Positions 1-8,668 of a stretch of 64,000 bases of DNA are shown here, piece by piece. A program made the translations under genes and the position numbers. How positions within the stretch are numbered: position 1 is the first letter of the stretch; every line of letters starts with the position of its first letter. The stretch spans positions 62,001 to 126,000 of the forward strand of contig NZ_JAMQGM010000001.1 of the NCBI RefSeq assembly GCF_023703325.1, given 5' to 3'. This stretch comes from Streptomyces meridianus. Lineage in GTDB: Bacteria; Actinomycetota; Actinomycetes; Streptomycetales; Streptomycetaceae. The notes beneath the pieces were generated by a model, which was given only the letters and a program-made list of their open reading frames with translations, did no database searches and was not told the origin of the DNA.

Positions 1-2279
1 GGCACCGGCCCCCCGGCGAGCCGGCGCCGCACGGCCTCGGCTCGTCCCTCCCGCAGTCCGACGTCCGGGCCAAGACCGAGGGCACGTTCCCGTACGCCGC
101 CGACCTCTGGGCCGAGGGGCTGCTCTGGGCGGCCGTCCTGCGCTCGCCGCATCCGCACGCCCGCATCGTCTCCCTCGACACCTCGCAGGCCACCGAGATG
201 CCCGGGGTGCACGCCGTGATCACCCACGACGACGTGCCCGGGGACCCCAACCACGGCCGGCGGGTCGCCGACCGTCCCGTGTTCGCCAAGGACGTGGTGC
301 GCCACCACGGGGAGCCGATCGCCGCGGTCGCCGCCGACCACCCGGACACCGCTCGCCTCGCCGCGGCGGCCATCGCCGTCGAGTACGAGGTCCTGGACCC
401 CGTCACCGACCCCGAGACGGCCTTCGACGCGGAACCCCTGCACTCGGACGGCAATCTGATCCGTCACATTCCGCTCAGGTACGGCGACCCCGACGTCGTC
501 GGCGAGGTGATCGTCGAGGGCGTCTACCGCATCGGACGGCAGGACCCGGCGCCCATCGGCGCCGAGGCGGGCCTGGCCGTTCCTCGCCCCGACGGCGGCG
601 TCGAGATCTACACCGCCTCCACCGACCCGCACTCGGACCGCGACCTGGCCGCCGCCTGCCTCGGGCTCGAACCCGACCGGGTCAAGGTCGTGGTCACCGG
701 CGTGCCCGGGGCCATGGGCGACCGCGAGGACGTGGGCATGCAACTGCCCCTCGGGATACTGGCCCTGCGCACCGGCTGCCCGGTGAAGCTGGCCGCGACC
801 CGCGAGGAGTCCTTCCTCGGCCACGGCCACCGGCATCCCACGCTGCTGCGCTACCGCCATCACGCCGACTCCGACGGCCGGTTGATGAAGGTGGAGGCGC
901 AGATCCTGCTGGACGTGGGCGCCTACGCCGACTACTCCGCCGAATCGCTCGCCGCCGCCGTGTCGTTCGCGGTCGGCCCGTACGTCGTACCGCACGCGTT
1001 CGTCGAGGGCTGGGCGGTCCGCACCAACAACCCGCCCTCCGGGCACGTCCGGGGTGAGGGCGCGATGCAGGTGTGCGCCGCGCACGAGGGCCAGATGGAC
1101 AAGCTGGCCGCCAGACTCGGCCTGGACCCGGTCGAGTTGCGGATGCGCAACGTGCTGGCCACCGGGGACCTGCTGCCCACCGGGCAGACCGTGACCTGCC
1201 CGGCGCCGGTCGCGGAACTCCTCGCCGCCGTACGGGACACCGAACTGCCCTCGCTGCCGAAGGAGGCGCCGGCCGACGAGTGGCTGCTGCCCGGCGGCCC
1301 GGAGGGCGCGGGCGAGCCGGGGGCGGTCCGCCGGGGTGTGGGCTACGCCCTCGGCATGGTGCACATGCTCGGCGCGGAGGGCGCGGACGAGGTCTCGACC
1401 GCGACCGTGAAGGTCAGCGGCAACCGGGCGACCGTCATCTGCGCGGCGGTGGAGACCGGGCAGGGATTCAGCACGCTGGCCCGTCAGATCGTCCAGGAGG
1501 TCCTGGGCGTGGAGGAGGTCCGCGTCGCGCCCGTCGACACCGACCAGCCGCCCGCCGGGCCCGCCGCGCACGGCCGGCACACCTGGGTGTCCGGCGGCGC
1601 CGTCGAGCGGGCCGCGAAGATGGTCCGCACCCAGCTGCTCCAGCCGCTGGCGCAGAAGTTCGGGATGTCGACGGAGCTGCTGACCATCGCCGACGGAAAG
1701 ATCACCTCGTACGACGGGGTGCTCAGCACGACCGTCGCCGAGGAGCTCGAGGGCAAGGAGCTCTGGGCCACCGCCCAGTGCCGGCCGCACCCGACCGAGC
1801 CGTTGGACGACTCCGGTCAGGGCGACGCGTTCGTGGGCCTCGCCTTCGCGGCGGTGCGGGCGGTGGTCGACGTGGACATCGAGCTCGGCTCGGTGCGCGT
1901 CGTCGAGATGGCCGTGGCGCAGGACGTGGGCCGGGTGCTGAACCCCCGCCAGCTCGCCGCGCGGATCGAGGCGGGCGTGACCCAGGGGGTCGGCGCCGCC
2001 CTCACCGAGAACCTGCGCACCTCGCGCGGCGTCGTGCGGCGCCCGGACCTCACCGGGTACGCGCTGCCGACCGCACTGGACGCCCCCGACATCCGCATCG
2101 TGAAGCTGATCGAGGAACGCGACGTCGTCGCCCCGTTCGGGGCGAAGCCCGCCAGCGCGGTGCCGGTGGTCACCTCGCCCGCAGCCGTCGCGGCGGCGGT
2201 ACGGGCCGCCACCGGACGCCCGGTGAGCCGACTGCCGATCCGTCCGCAGGCGGCCGTCGCCGTACCGCCCTCCCACTGA
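1..2279 (+). CDS. xanthine dehydrogenase family molybdopterin-binding subunit, 5' truncated by window edge
   Basis: This is the molybdenum-cofactor subunit of a xanthine dehydrogenase/aldehyde oxidase-type enzyme (purine hydroxylation, pucD-like). The ATG at 198 is not the start: the same frame is open back to base 3 and encodes typical N-terminal sequence (FPYAADLW, LRSPHPHARI), so the gene begins outside the window. The a/b hammerhead domain is followed by the Mo-binding region (GGAVERAAK; then AQDVGRVLNP near the C-terminus). At the C-terminus the usual GxGE segment with the catalytic glutamate is not recognisable; the sequence reads FGAKPASAVP instead. FAD and 2Fe-2S subunits are presumably encoded upstream. 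The family assignment is firm; the substrate is inferred. Confidence 0.88.
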   Translation, partial: HRPPGEPAPHGLGSSLPQSDVRAKTEGTFPYAADLWAEGLLWAAVLRSPHPHARIVSLDTSQATEMPGVHAVITHDDVPGDPNHGRRVADRPVFAKDVVRHHGEPIAAVAADHPDTARLAAAAIAVEYEVLDPVTDPETAFDAEPLHSDGNLIRHIPLRYGDPDVVGEVIVEGVYRIGRQDPAPIGAEAGLAVPRPDGGVEIYTASTDPHSDRDLAAACLGLEPDRVKVVVTGVPGAMGDREDVGMQLPLGILALRTGCPVKLAATREESFLGHGHRHPTLLRYRHHADSDGRLMKVEAQILLDVGAYADYSAESLAAAVSFAVGPYVVPHAFVEGWAVRTNNPPSGHVRGEGAMQVCAAHEGQMDKLAARLGLDPVELRMRNVLATGDLLPTGQTVTCPAPVAELLAAVRDTELPSLPKEAPADEWLLPGGPEGAGEPGAVRRGVGYALGMVHMLGAEGADEVSTATVKVSGNRATVICAAVETGQGFSTLARQIVQEVLGVEEVRVAPVDTDQPPAGPAAHGRHTWVSGGAVERAAKMVRTQLLQPLAQKFGMSTELLTIADGKITSYDGVLSTTVAEELEGKELWATAQCRPHPTEPLDDSGQGDAFVGLAFAAVRAVVDVDIELGSVRVVEMAVAQDVGRVLNPRQLAARIEAGVTQGVGAALTENLRTSRGVVRRPDLTGYALPTALDAPDIRIVKLIEERDVVAPFGAKPASAVPVVTSPAAVAAAVRAATGRPVSRLPIRPQAAVAVPPSH

Positions 2280-2379
2280 ACCCGTCGGCCGCGCACCGCG
2301 GGACCTCCCCCGGACGGGTGACCGGGGGAGGGTCCGCGGCTTTCGTCCGTGCCGGTCGCCGGCACGGGTGGGCAGCCGG

Positions 2380-2442
2380 TCAGCTGAAGATCACGCCGAG
2401 CAGGTCGGTCACGGCGTTCACGATGATCGACAGCACGTTCAT
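2380..2442 (-). CDS. possible 20-residue hydrophobic peptide
   Basis: The 322 bp between the oxidase subunit and the hydrolase hold one small candidate: ATG at 2442 to TGA at 2380, encoding MNVLSIIVNAVTDLLGVIFS. Every sense codon ends in G or C, as in real Streptomyces genes, although the amino acids are unlike the Pro/Arg/Gly/Ala-rich noise that spurious frames give here. A purine-rich GAAGAAGAGG lies just upstream but very close to the ATG. The peptide is amphipathic and could be membrane-active or a type I toxin-like peptide; that is inference. I see nothing else in this gap. Confidence 0.3.
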   Translation of the reverse strand: MNVLSIIVNAVTDLLGVIFS

Positions 2443-2601
2443 CACCTCTTCTTCGACGAGGCCCCGGACCGGGGCGACCGGGGCCGGAGTACCCGGGAGC
2501 CAAGCCCGCCAACGGAGTCCGTGAGGCTGTAGCCGAACGGCGCAGTCCGGCGCCTGCCGGCTTGCGGAAGTCCCGGCCGAGCCGTCGGGGACGCCGGGGC
2601 C

Positions 2602-3471
2602 TCAGCGCGGCGTGGTCAGGAACTCCTCGACCAGTTCCCGCAGTCGGCCCGGCACGTCCACCCACGGATAGTGACCCGCCTCGTCCAGGGTGTGCAGCCG
2701 GGCGTCGGGGAAGGACTCCGCGACGGCCTCGCCGGCGCGCACCCCGTTCACCGCGTCCCGGCCGCCGGTGACCACGAGCACCGGACCGTTCACCTCGGCC
2801 AGCCGCTCCAGTACCGCGCGCCGTCCGGGTTCGTCCAGGCCCTGCCAGAAGCCGGCGCGGGCCACCGGGTGCAGCTGCCCGGCCTCGGCGGCCGCGTGCT
2901 CCCGCTGGGGCTGCTCCCAGCGTCCGTAGGCGAGCGGGGCGGCGCGCAGCAGCAGTGCGCGCGCCTCCTCCGGATCGGACACCTCGGTCAGCCGGCGGAC
3001 GGCGTCGGAGGCGTCGGCCCACCACGGCTCGTCCCGGCGGGACGCGAAGATCTCCGGGGCGTCGTCGGGCAGTTCCCCCTGGAGCCGGGAGCCGGGGCAC
3101 AGCAGCACCAGATGCGTCAGCCGGTCCGGATGGGTGGCGGCGTAGGTCTGGGCGGTCGCGGCGGCGGCGTCGTGGGCGAGCAGCGCGAAACGCTCCAGGC
3201 CCAGGTGGTCACGCAGCGCCTCCAGGTCCTCGGAGAGGGAGGGGAACGCGTAGCCGTCGGGGTCCTCGGGGCCGGGTGAGTCTCCGGTGCCGCGGGCGTC
3301 CGGGAGGACGAGCGGGCGGTGTGCGTCGAGCCCGCCGAGATCGCCGAGGTAGGCGGCGTCGCGGCCGGGGCCGCCGGCCAGGCAGATCAGGGGCGGTGTC
3401 CCCGAGCCGTCGCGGGCGGGCAGGACGTGGTAGGCGAGCTCGGCGTCGTCGTACGAGTGGTGCACGGGCAT
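2602..3471 (-). CDS. alpha/beta-fold hydrolase
   Basis: This 289-residue protein has the alpha/beta hydrolase plan of the proline iminopeptidase/haloperoxidase type. Visible elements are an oxyanion region (LAGGPG), DARGTGDS, the segment LLAHDAAAA where the nucleophile elbow sits, and a C-terminal VTGGRDAV...DEAGHYPWVD that supplies the acid and the catalytic His. At the elbow the expected GxSxG reads LAHDAA, so an Asp occupies the usual Ser position (as in dehalogenases and epoxide hydrolases). I chose the ATG at 3471, where homology begins; the frame extends upstream without family-like sequence. It is cytoplasmic, with unknown substrate. Confidence 0.8.
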   Translation of the reverse strand: MPVHHSYDDAELAYHVLPARDGSGTPPLICLAGGPGRDAAYLGDLGGLDAHRPLVLPDARGTGDSPGPEDPDGYAFPSLSEDLEALRDHLGLERFALLAHDAAAATAQTYAATHPDRLTHLVLLCPGSRLQGELPDDAPEIFASRRDEPWWADASDAVRRLTEVSDPEEARALLLRAAPLAYGRWEQPQREHAAAEAGQLHPVARAGFWQGLDEPGRRAVLERLAEVNGPVLVVTGGRDAVNGVRAGEAVAESFPDARLHTLDEAGHYPWVDVPGRLRELVEEFLTTPR

Positions 3472-3610
3472 GTGTCCAGCCTGCCCCGGGGGAGTGCCGG
3501 AAGTCCTGCCGGGGCGTCCGGCAGCGGCCTCCGGGACCAGGGCCGGGGACCGAGCCGGGACGGTCCGAAAGTCAGCGGCGCTTGTCGGTGGTGCCCCGTA
3601 ATCTGTCGGG

Positions 3611-5173
3611 ATGACCGCAGCTGAACCACGGGACGCCGTCGCGGAGGGCCCCGCCCGCAGTGCTGCCGGCGGTGCAGGCGAGCACGACGGGGAGCCGGCC
3701 GGGCGTACCGTCGTCGACCCCGCCCTGCTTCCCACCGGACCGGAGCAGGCGACGGCCGCGGAGACGCTCGAGGGGGTCATGAGCCGCCCCTACCGCGCCC
3801 TGAGCATCGGCATCATCTCCGTGGTCGTGCTCATCGCCTTCGAGGCCATGGCCGTCGGCACGGCCATGCCGGTGGCCGCCCGCGAGCTGCACGGCGTCCC
3901 GCTCTACGCCTTCGCCTTCTCGGCGTTCTTCACCACGAGTCTGTTCGGCATGGTCGCCGCCGGGCAGTGGAGCGACCGGTCGGGGCCGCTCGCCTCCCTC
4001 GCGGCCGGCATCGCCGCGTTCGCGGCAGGTCTGGGCCTGGCCGGAGCGGCGGGTTCGATGTGGATGTTCGTGGCCGGGCGGGCCGTCCAGGGGCTGGGCG
4101 GCGGACTGGTGATCGTCGCGCTGTACGTCGTCGTGGGGCGCGCCTACCCGGAGCGGCTGCGGCCCACGATCATGGCCGCGTTCGCCGCGTCCTGGGTGGT
4201 GCCGTCGGTGGTGGGGCCGGTCGCGGCGGGCAGCGTCACCGAACAGTTCGGCTGGCGCTGGGTGTTCCTCGCCATTCCGGTTCTGGTGGTTCCGCCGCTG
4301 CTCATCGCGCTGCCTGCGATCCGCCGTATCGCGTCCGGGCCGGCCGCCGGCCCGGACGAGGAGAAGCGAGGTGCTGGGGCGCGGAACCGGATCGTGCTGG
4401 CACTGGCCGCGTCGGTCGGCGCCGGGCTGCTGCAGTACGCCGGGCAGGACCTGCGGCCGCTGTCCCTGCTGCTCGGTGCGGCGGGTGCGGTCCTGCTGGT
4501 GCCGTCCGCGCTGCGGCTGCTGCCGAAGGGAACCTACCGGGCCGCCCGGGGCCTGCCGTCGGTGATCCTGCTGCGCGGCGTGGCCGCCGGCTCGTTCGTG
4601 CTGGCGGAGAGCTTCATGCCGCTGATGCTGGTTACCGAGCGGGGCATGTCGGTGACCATGGCGGGCCTGTCGCTGGCGGGCGGGGGAGCGACCTGGGCCG
4701 TCGGCTCGTACATCCAGAGCCGTACGGCGGCGCAGGCGCACCGCGAACGCCTGGTCCGCTTCGGGATGCTGCTGGTCGCGGCGTCCATCGCCACGGCTCC
4801 CGCGGTGCTGATCCCCGCGGTGCCGGTCTGGTGCGTGGCGGTGGCCTGGTGCCTGGGCTGCCTGGGCATGGGCGCGGTGATCTCGTCGACCGCCGTGCTG
4901 CTGCTGAAGCTGTCGCGGCCCGAGGAGGCGGGCAGCAACTCGGCGGCGCTCCAGGTCTCGGACAGTCTCGCCGGGATCGCGCTGCTGGGTGTGTGCGGGG
5001 CGGCCTTCGCCGCGCTGGGCGGCGGGGTCCCGGGCGGCGCGGTCCACGGGGCCACGGGCGGCGTGCACATCGCGCCGGCCGCGTTCCTCGCCGTGTTCGT
5101 CCCGGCGGCGGTGGTCGCGCTGTTCGGCGCCTTCGTCGCGACGAGGCTGCACGCCCGGCCGGGGGCGGGCTGA
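3611..5173 (+). CDS. MFS transporter, DHA2-like drug/metabolite exporter
   Basis: A 520-residue major facilitator superfamily protein. A soluble N-terminus of about 55 residues precedes a long series of membrane helices. The loop motif GQWSDRSGPL (MFS motif A, residues about 118-127) and a Gly/Pro-rich helix (WVVPSVVGPVAAG, motif C-like) support an antiporter-type exporter. The length and two-half layout fit the 14-helix DHA2 class. It is divergent from the alpha/beta hydrolase; the short intergenic region (3472-3610) presumably holds both promoters. The substrate cannot be told from sequence. Confidence 0.85.
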   Translation: MTAAEPRDAVAEGPARSAAGGAGEHDGEPAGRTVVDPALLPTGPEQATAAETLEGVMSRPYRALSIGIISVVVLIAFEAMAVGTAMPVAARELHGVPLYAFAFSAFFTTSLFGMVAAGQWSDRSGPLASLAAGIAAFAAGLGLAGAAGSMWMFVAGRAVQGLGGGLVIVALYVVVGRAYPERLRPTIMAAFAASWVVPSVVGPVAAGSVTEQFGWRWVFLAIPVLVVPPLLIALPAIRRIASGPAAGPDEEKRGAGARNRIVLALAASVGAGLLQYAGQDLRPLSLLLGAAGAVLLVPSALRLLPKGTYRAARGLPSVILLRGVAAGSFVLAESFMPLMLVTERGMSVTMAGLSLAGGGATWAVGSYIQSRTAAQAHRERLVRFGMLLVAASIATAPAVLIPAVPVWCVAVAWCLGCLGMGAVISSTAVLLLKLSRPEEAGSNSAALQVSDSLAGIALLGVCGAAFAALGGGVPGGAVHGATGGVHIAPAAFLAVFVPAAVVALFGAFVATRLHARPGAG

Positions 5174-5190
5174 AAAGGTGGCGCGGCAGT

Positions 5191-5208
5191 TGGTACCACG
5201 CGGTACCA
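5191..5208. promoter_or_regulatory. perfect inverted repeat, likely toxin-antitoxin autoregulatory operator
   Basis: TGGTACC-ACGC-GGTACCA is a perfect 7+7 bp inverted repeat ending 7 bp before the antitoxin ATG. Its right arm contains TACCAT (5204-5209), spaced correctly for a -10 element if the transcript starts at the ATG, so the operon may be leaderless. Ribbon-helix-helix antitoxins usually bind such short palindromes over their own promoter. Confidence 0.6.
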
Positions 5209-5215
5209 TCACTGC

Positions 5216-5413
5216 ATGGCTGGATTGAATGTGCGATTCACGGACGAGGAACTCGACGCCCTGCGCGAGCGCGCCGAGGAAGAGGGGCGGAGCATGCAGT
5301 CCTTCGCTCACGACGCGGTCGTCGCCGCCATAAACGAACGTTCCCGTAGGTTCGACGAGGCGGCCGCGCATGTCCTCGGCGTGAGCGCAGAGCTGAATCG
5401 GCGGCTCGCCTGA
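5216..5413 (+). CDS. ribbon-helix-helix antitoxin of a Doc-type toxin-antitoxin pair
   Basis: A 65-residue protein: MAGLNVRFTDEELDALRERA forms the predicted beta strand plus helix A of a ribbon-helix-helix (Arc/MetJ-like) DNA-binding domain, followed by a second helix and a C-terminal tail that would bind and neutralise the toxin. The stop codon overlaps the next start (TGATG), so the toxin is translationally coupled. No Shine-Dalgarno is visible, consistent with a leaderless message. The palindrome at 5191-5208 is its likely operator. Confidence 0.8.
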   Translation: MAGLNVRFTDEELDALRERAEEEGRSMQSFAHDAVVAAINERSRRFDEAAAHVLGVSAELNRRLA

Positions 5414-5781
5414 TGTACTACCTGGACTTGACCGAACTGCTCGATCTGGCGGAGCGGCTCGGAACCCCCGAGGTGCGCGATTACGGACTCATCGAGTCCG
5501 CCTTGGCGCGACCGCGCGCGACCGTGTTCGGACAGGAGGCGTATCCGGACGTGTGGCAGAAGGCCGCCGCGCTGATGGAGTCGCTGGCCCGCAACCACGC
5601 GCTCGTTGACGGCAACAAGCGCATTGCCTGGCTCGCGACCTGGGTATTCCTGCACCTCAACGGGCATCCCCTGCAAGCCGAGTTCGACGTGGACGAGGCC
5701 GAGGCGTTCGTGCTGGGGGTCTGCCAGGGGCATCTCGACCTGAGCAAGATTGCGGAAACGCTGCCGCGGTTCGCCGTGTGA
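5413..5781 (+). CDS. death-on-curing (Doc/Fic family) toxin
   Basis: A 122-residue Fic-fold protein of the death-on-curing type. The active-site motif is HALVDGNKR (His62 to Arg70), matching the Doc pattern HxFx(D/N)xNKR, with catalytic His62, a metal-binding acidic residue and the phosphate-binding NKR. Doc of phage P1 phosphorylates and inactivates EF-Tu; other Fic proteins AMPylate. The length matches Doc (about 126 residues). All key residues are intact, so the toxin is expected to be active. It starts at the overlapping ATG of the antitoxin stop. Confidence 0.87.
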   Translation: MYYLDLTELLDLAERLGTPEVRDYGLIESALARPRATVFGQEAYPDVWQKAAALMESLARNHALVDGNKRIAWLATWVFLHLNGHPLQAEFDVDEAEAFVLGVCQGHLDLSKIAETLPRFAV

Positions 5782-5912
5782 GCCGCCTGGGCGGAACTCT
5801 GATGTGACATGAGCCGCACCCCGGGAGTGGTCCGGACGGTCCGTCCGGACCACTCCCGGGCCACCGATAGGCTGGCGCGGTTGCCGATCCCGAACCGGCC
5901 CCGACGGAGACC

Positions 5913-7700
5913 GTGTCTACCACCACCTCGAACCACCACCTCTCGCCCGCCTTCCCCGGCCGCGCCCCCTGGGGCACGGCCAACAAGCTGCGCGCCTGGC
6001 AGCAGGGCGCGATGGACCTGTACATCGAGAAGCAGCCGCGCGACTTCCTCGCGGTCGCGACCCCCGGCGCGGGCAAGACCACCTTCGCCCTGACGCTGGC
6101 CTCCTGGATGCTGCACCACCACGTGGTGCAGCAGGTGACGGTCGTCGCGCCCACCGAGCACCTGAAGAAGCAGTGGGCGGAGGCCGCCGCCCGGGTCGGG
6201 ATCAAGCTCGATCCCGAGTACTCCGCCGGTCCGCTCAGCCGTGAGTACCACGGTGTCGCCGTGACCTACGCGGGTGTCGGCGTCCGGCCGATGCTGCACC
6301 GCAACCGGTGCGAGCAGCGCAAGACCCTGGTCATCCTCGACGAGATCCACCACGCCGGTGACTCCCGTTCGTGGGGCGAGGCGTGCCTCGAGGCGTTCGA
6401 ACCGGCCACCCGGCGGCTGGCGTTGACCGGTACGCCGTTCCGCTCGGACACCAATCCGATCCCGTTCGTGGCCTACGAGGAGGGCCAGGACGGCATCCGC
6501 CGTTCCTCGGCCGACTACACCTACGGCTACGGGCACGCCCTCGGTGACGGCGTCGTCCGCCCGGTGATCTTCCTGTCCTACAGCGGCAACATGCGCTGGC
6601 GGACCAAGGCCGGCGACGAGATCGCCGCGCGGCTGGGCGAGCCCATGACCAAGGACGCCGTCTCGCAGGCCTGGCGCACTGCCCTGGACCCGCGCGGCGA
6701 GTGGATGCCGAACGTCCTGCGGGCCGCCGACCAGCGGCTCACCGAGGTCCGCAAGGGCATCCCCGACGCGGGCGGGCTGGTCATCGCCAGTGACCAGGAC
6801 TCGGCTCGTGCCTACGCCAAGCTCATTCGCGAGATCACCGGAACCGGTCCGACCGTCGTGCTCTCCGACGACTCCGGGGCGTCCCAGCGGATCGACGACT
6901 TCAGCCACTCCGAGGACCGCTGGATGGTCGCGGTCCGCATGGTCTCCGAGGGCGTGGACGTGCCCCGGCTGGCGGTCGGCGTCTACGCCACGACCATCTC
7001 CACGCCCCTGTTCTTCGCCCAGGCGGTGGGCCGTTTCGTGCGGTCCCGGCGGCGCGGCGAGACCGCGTCGGTGTTCCTGCCGACGATCCCCTCGCTGCTC
7101 GGCTTCGCCAATGAGATGGAGGTCGAGCGCGACCACGTCCTCGACAAGCCGAAGAAGGACGGCGAGGAGGACCCGTACGCCGAGTCCGAGAAGGAACTCG
7201 CGGAGGCCGAGAAACAGCAGGACGAGGAAACCGGCGAGGACGACATGCTGCCCTTCGAGGCGCTGGAGTCCGACGCGGTCTTCGACCGGGTGCTCTACGA
7301 CGGCGCCGAGTTCGGCATGCAGGCGCACCCCGGGAGCGAGGAGGAGCAGGACTACCTCGGCATCCCCGGACTGCTCGAACCCGACCAGGTCCAACTGCTG
7401 CTCCAGAAGCGGCAGTCCCGGCAGATCTCGCACAGCCGGAAGAAACCCGCCGAGGAGGCGGACCTGCTCGAGATGCCCGCCGAGCGCCGCCCGGTGGTCA
7501 CGCACAAGGAGCTGCTGGAGCTGCGCAAGCAGCTGAACACCCTGGTGGGCGCCTACGTCCACCAGAGCGGCAAGCCGCACGGCGTGATCCACACCGAACT
7601 GCGGCGGGTGTGCGGCGGACCGCCGAGCGCGGAGGCGACCGCGGGGCAGATCAGGGAGCGGATCAAGAAGGTCCGGGAGTGGGCCACCCGCATGCGGTGA
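5913..7700 (+). CDS. DEAD/DEAH box superfamily 2 helicase
   Basis: A 595-residue SF2 helicase/translocase. Walker A is GAGKT (residues 52-56), motif II is DEIHH (about 143-147), motif III is LTGTPFRSD, and the C-terminal RecA lobe has the arginine-finger region FFAQAVGRFVRSRR (motif VI-like). A highly acidic linker of about 60 residues follows (DEEDPYAESEKELAEAE-type), then a C-terminal helical region. GTG start at 5913. It resembles UvrB/type III restriction-like helicases, but no nuclease domain is seen. Its position after the toxin-antitoxin pair may be coincidental. Confidence 0.87.
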   Translation: MSTTTSNHHLSPAFPGRAPWGTANKLRAWQQGAMDLYIEKQPRDFLAVATPGAGKTTFALTLASWMLHHHVVQQVTVVAPTEHLKKQWAEAAARVGIKLDPEYSAGPLSREYHGVAVTYAGVGVRPMLHRNRCEQRKTLVILDEIHHAGDSRSWGEACLEAFEPATRRLALTGTPFRSDTNPIPFVAYEEGQDGIRRSSADYTYGYGHALGDGVVRPVIFLSYSGNMRWRTKAGDEIAARLGEPMTKDAVSQAWRTALDPRGEWMPNVLRAADQRLTEVRKGIPDAGGLVIASDQDSARAYAKLIREITGTGPTVVLSDDSGASQRIDDFSHSEDRWMVAVRMVSEGVDVPRLAVGVYATTISTPLFFAQAVGRFVRSRRRGETASVFLPTIPSLLGFANEMEVERDHVLDKPKKDGEEDPYAESEKELAEAEKQQDEETGEDDMLPFEALESDAVFDRVLYDGAEFGMQAHPGSEEEQDYLGIPGLLEPDQVQLLLQKRQSRQISHSRKKPAEEADLLEMPAERRPVVTHKELLELRKQLNTLVGAYVHQSGKPHGVIHTELRRVCGGPPSAEATAGQIRERIKKVREWATRMR

Positions 7701-7947
7701 AGACGCAGGACCGCGGTGCAGCGCGGGACCGGGACAAAACATCACCACCTTGCCCGGATTCTGGACGCGCTCTTCCGCTGACCGGTGCGCCTCGCTAGCG
7801 TGCGGCTTCTTGAAGAGCTCCGTTGCGGTCCGCGGCGGAGTTCAGCCGGTGCCGTGCGACAACCGGCGGCCTCTCCACGCGTTGCCGCTGGGACCGGTAC
7901 CGCACCACACGGGAGTCACCGCCGTCACTCGATGAGGAGGGGGCGTC

Positions 7948-8589
7948 GTGACCGCGGAGACGTCTCAAACGCTGGATCGTGGCCTGAGAGTGCTCAAGCT
8001 GCTGGCCGATACCGACCACGGGCTGACCGTGACCGAGCTGTCCCACCGGCTCGGGGTCAACCGGACCGTCGTCTACCGGCTGCTGGCCACCCTGGAGCAG
8101 CACGCCCTGGTGCGCCGTGACATCGGCGGCCGGGCCCGGGTGGGGCTCGGTGTGCTCCGGCTGGGCCGCCAGGTGCACCCGCTGGTACGGGAGGCCGCCC
8201 TGCCGGTGCTGCGCTCCCTGGCCGAGGACCTCGGAGCCACGGCCCACCTCACCCTGGTCGACGGCACCGAGGCGCTGGCCGTGGCCGTGGTGGAGCCGAC
8301 CTGGACCGATTACCACGTCGCCTACCGGGCCGGGTTCCGGCACCCGCTGGACCGGGGCGCCGCAGGACGGGCGATCCTGGCCGCCCGCAGGAACGGCGGC
8401 ACGGACCCTGGATTCGCCCTCAGTCACGGCGAGTTGGAGGCCGGGGCCAGCGGGGCGGCGGCGCCGCTGTTGGGGGTGACCGGGGTGGAGGGCAGCGTGG
8501 GAGTCGTCCTGCTGGCGGACACCATTCCCGACCGGGTGGGGCCGCGCGTGGTGGAGGCCGCCCAGCAGGTGGCCGGCGCCCTGCGCTGA
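7948..8589 (+). CDS. IclR family transcriptional regulator
   Basis: A 213-residue IclR-type regulator. A winged helix-turn-helix at residues about 8-60 (LTVTELSHRLGVNRTVVYRLL) is followed by the GAF-like effector domain (REAALPVLRSLAEDLGATAHLTLVDG; GFRHPLDRGAAGRAIL). It is shorter than the usual 250 residues, mostly at the C-terminus. GTG start at 7948 with GAGGAGGGG just upstream. No adjacent catabolic operon is obvious, so its effector and targets are unknown. The 247 bp before it hold nothing I can identify. Confidence 0.88.
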   Translation: MTAETSQTLDRGLRVLKLLADTDHGLTVTELSHRLGVNRTVVYRLLATLEQHALVRRDIGGRARVGLGVLRLGRQVHPLVREAALPVLRSLAEDLGATAHLTLVDGTEALAVAVVEPTWTDYHVAYRAGFRHPLDRGAAGRAILAARRNGGTDPGFALSHGELEAGASGAAAPLLGVTGVEGSVGVVLLADTIPDRVGPRVVEAAQQVAGALR

Positions 8590-8668
8590 GCCGTCTCCCG
8601 GCCGGCCGCGGCGGGAGCCCGGAGGACCCGGACACGCCTCGGCCCGCCGGTCGACTACATTCGCCTTC

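Noticed and set aside
198..2279. ATG 198 as the true start of the molybdopterin subunit
   Set aside because: The same frame stays open to the window edge and encodes conserved N-terminal sequence, so the gene starts outside the window.
5481..7748. Long minus-strand frame (755 codons) opposite the helicase
   Set aside because: It mirrors a strongly supported helicase gene, is low-complexity (Val/Leu/Arg/Gly/His), and has no family similarity. Antisense frames this long are routine at this GC content.
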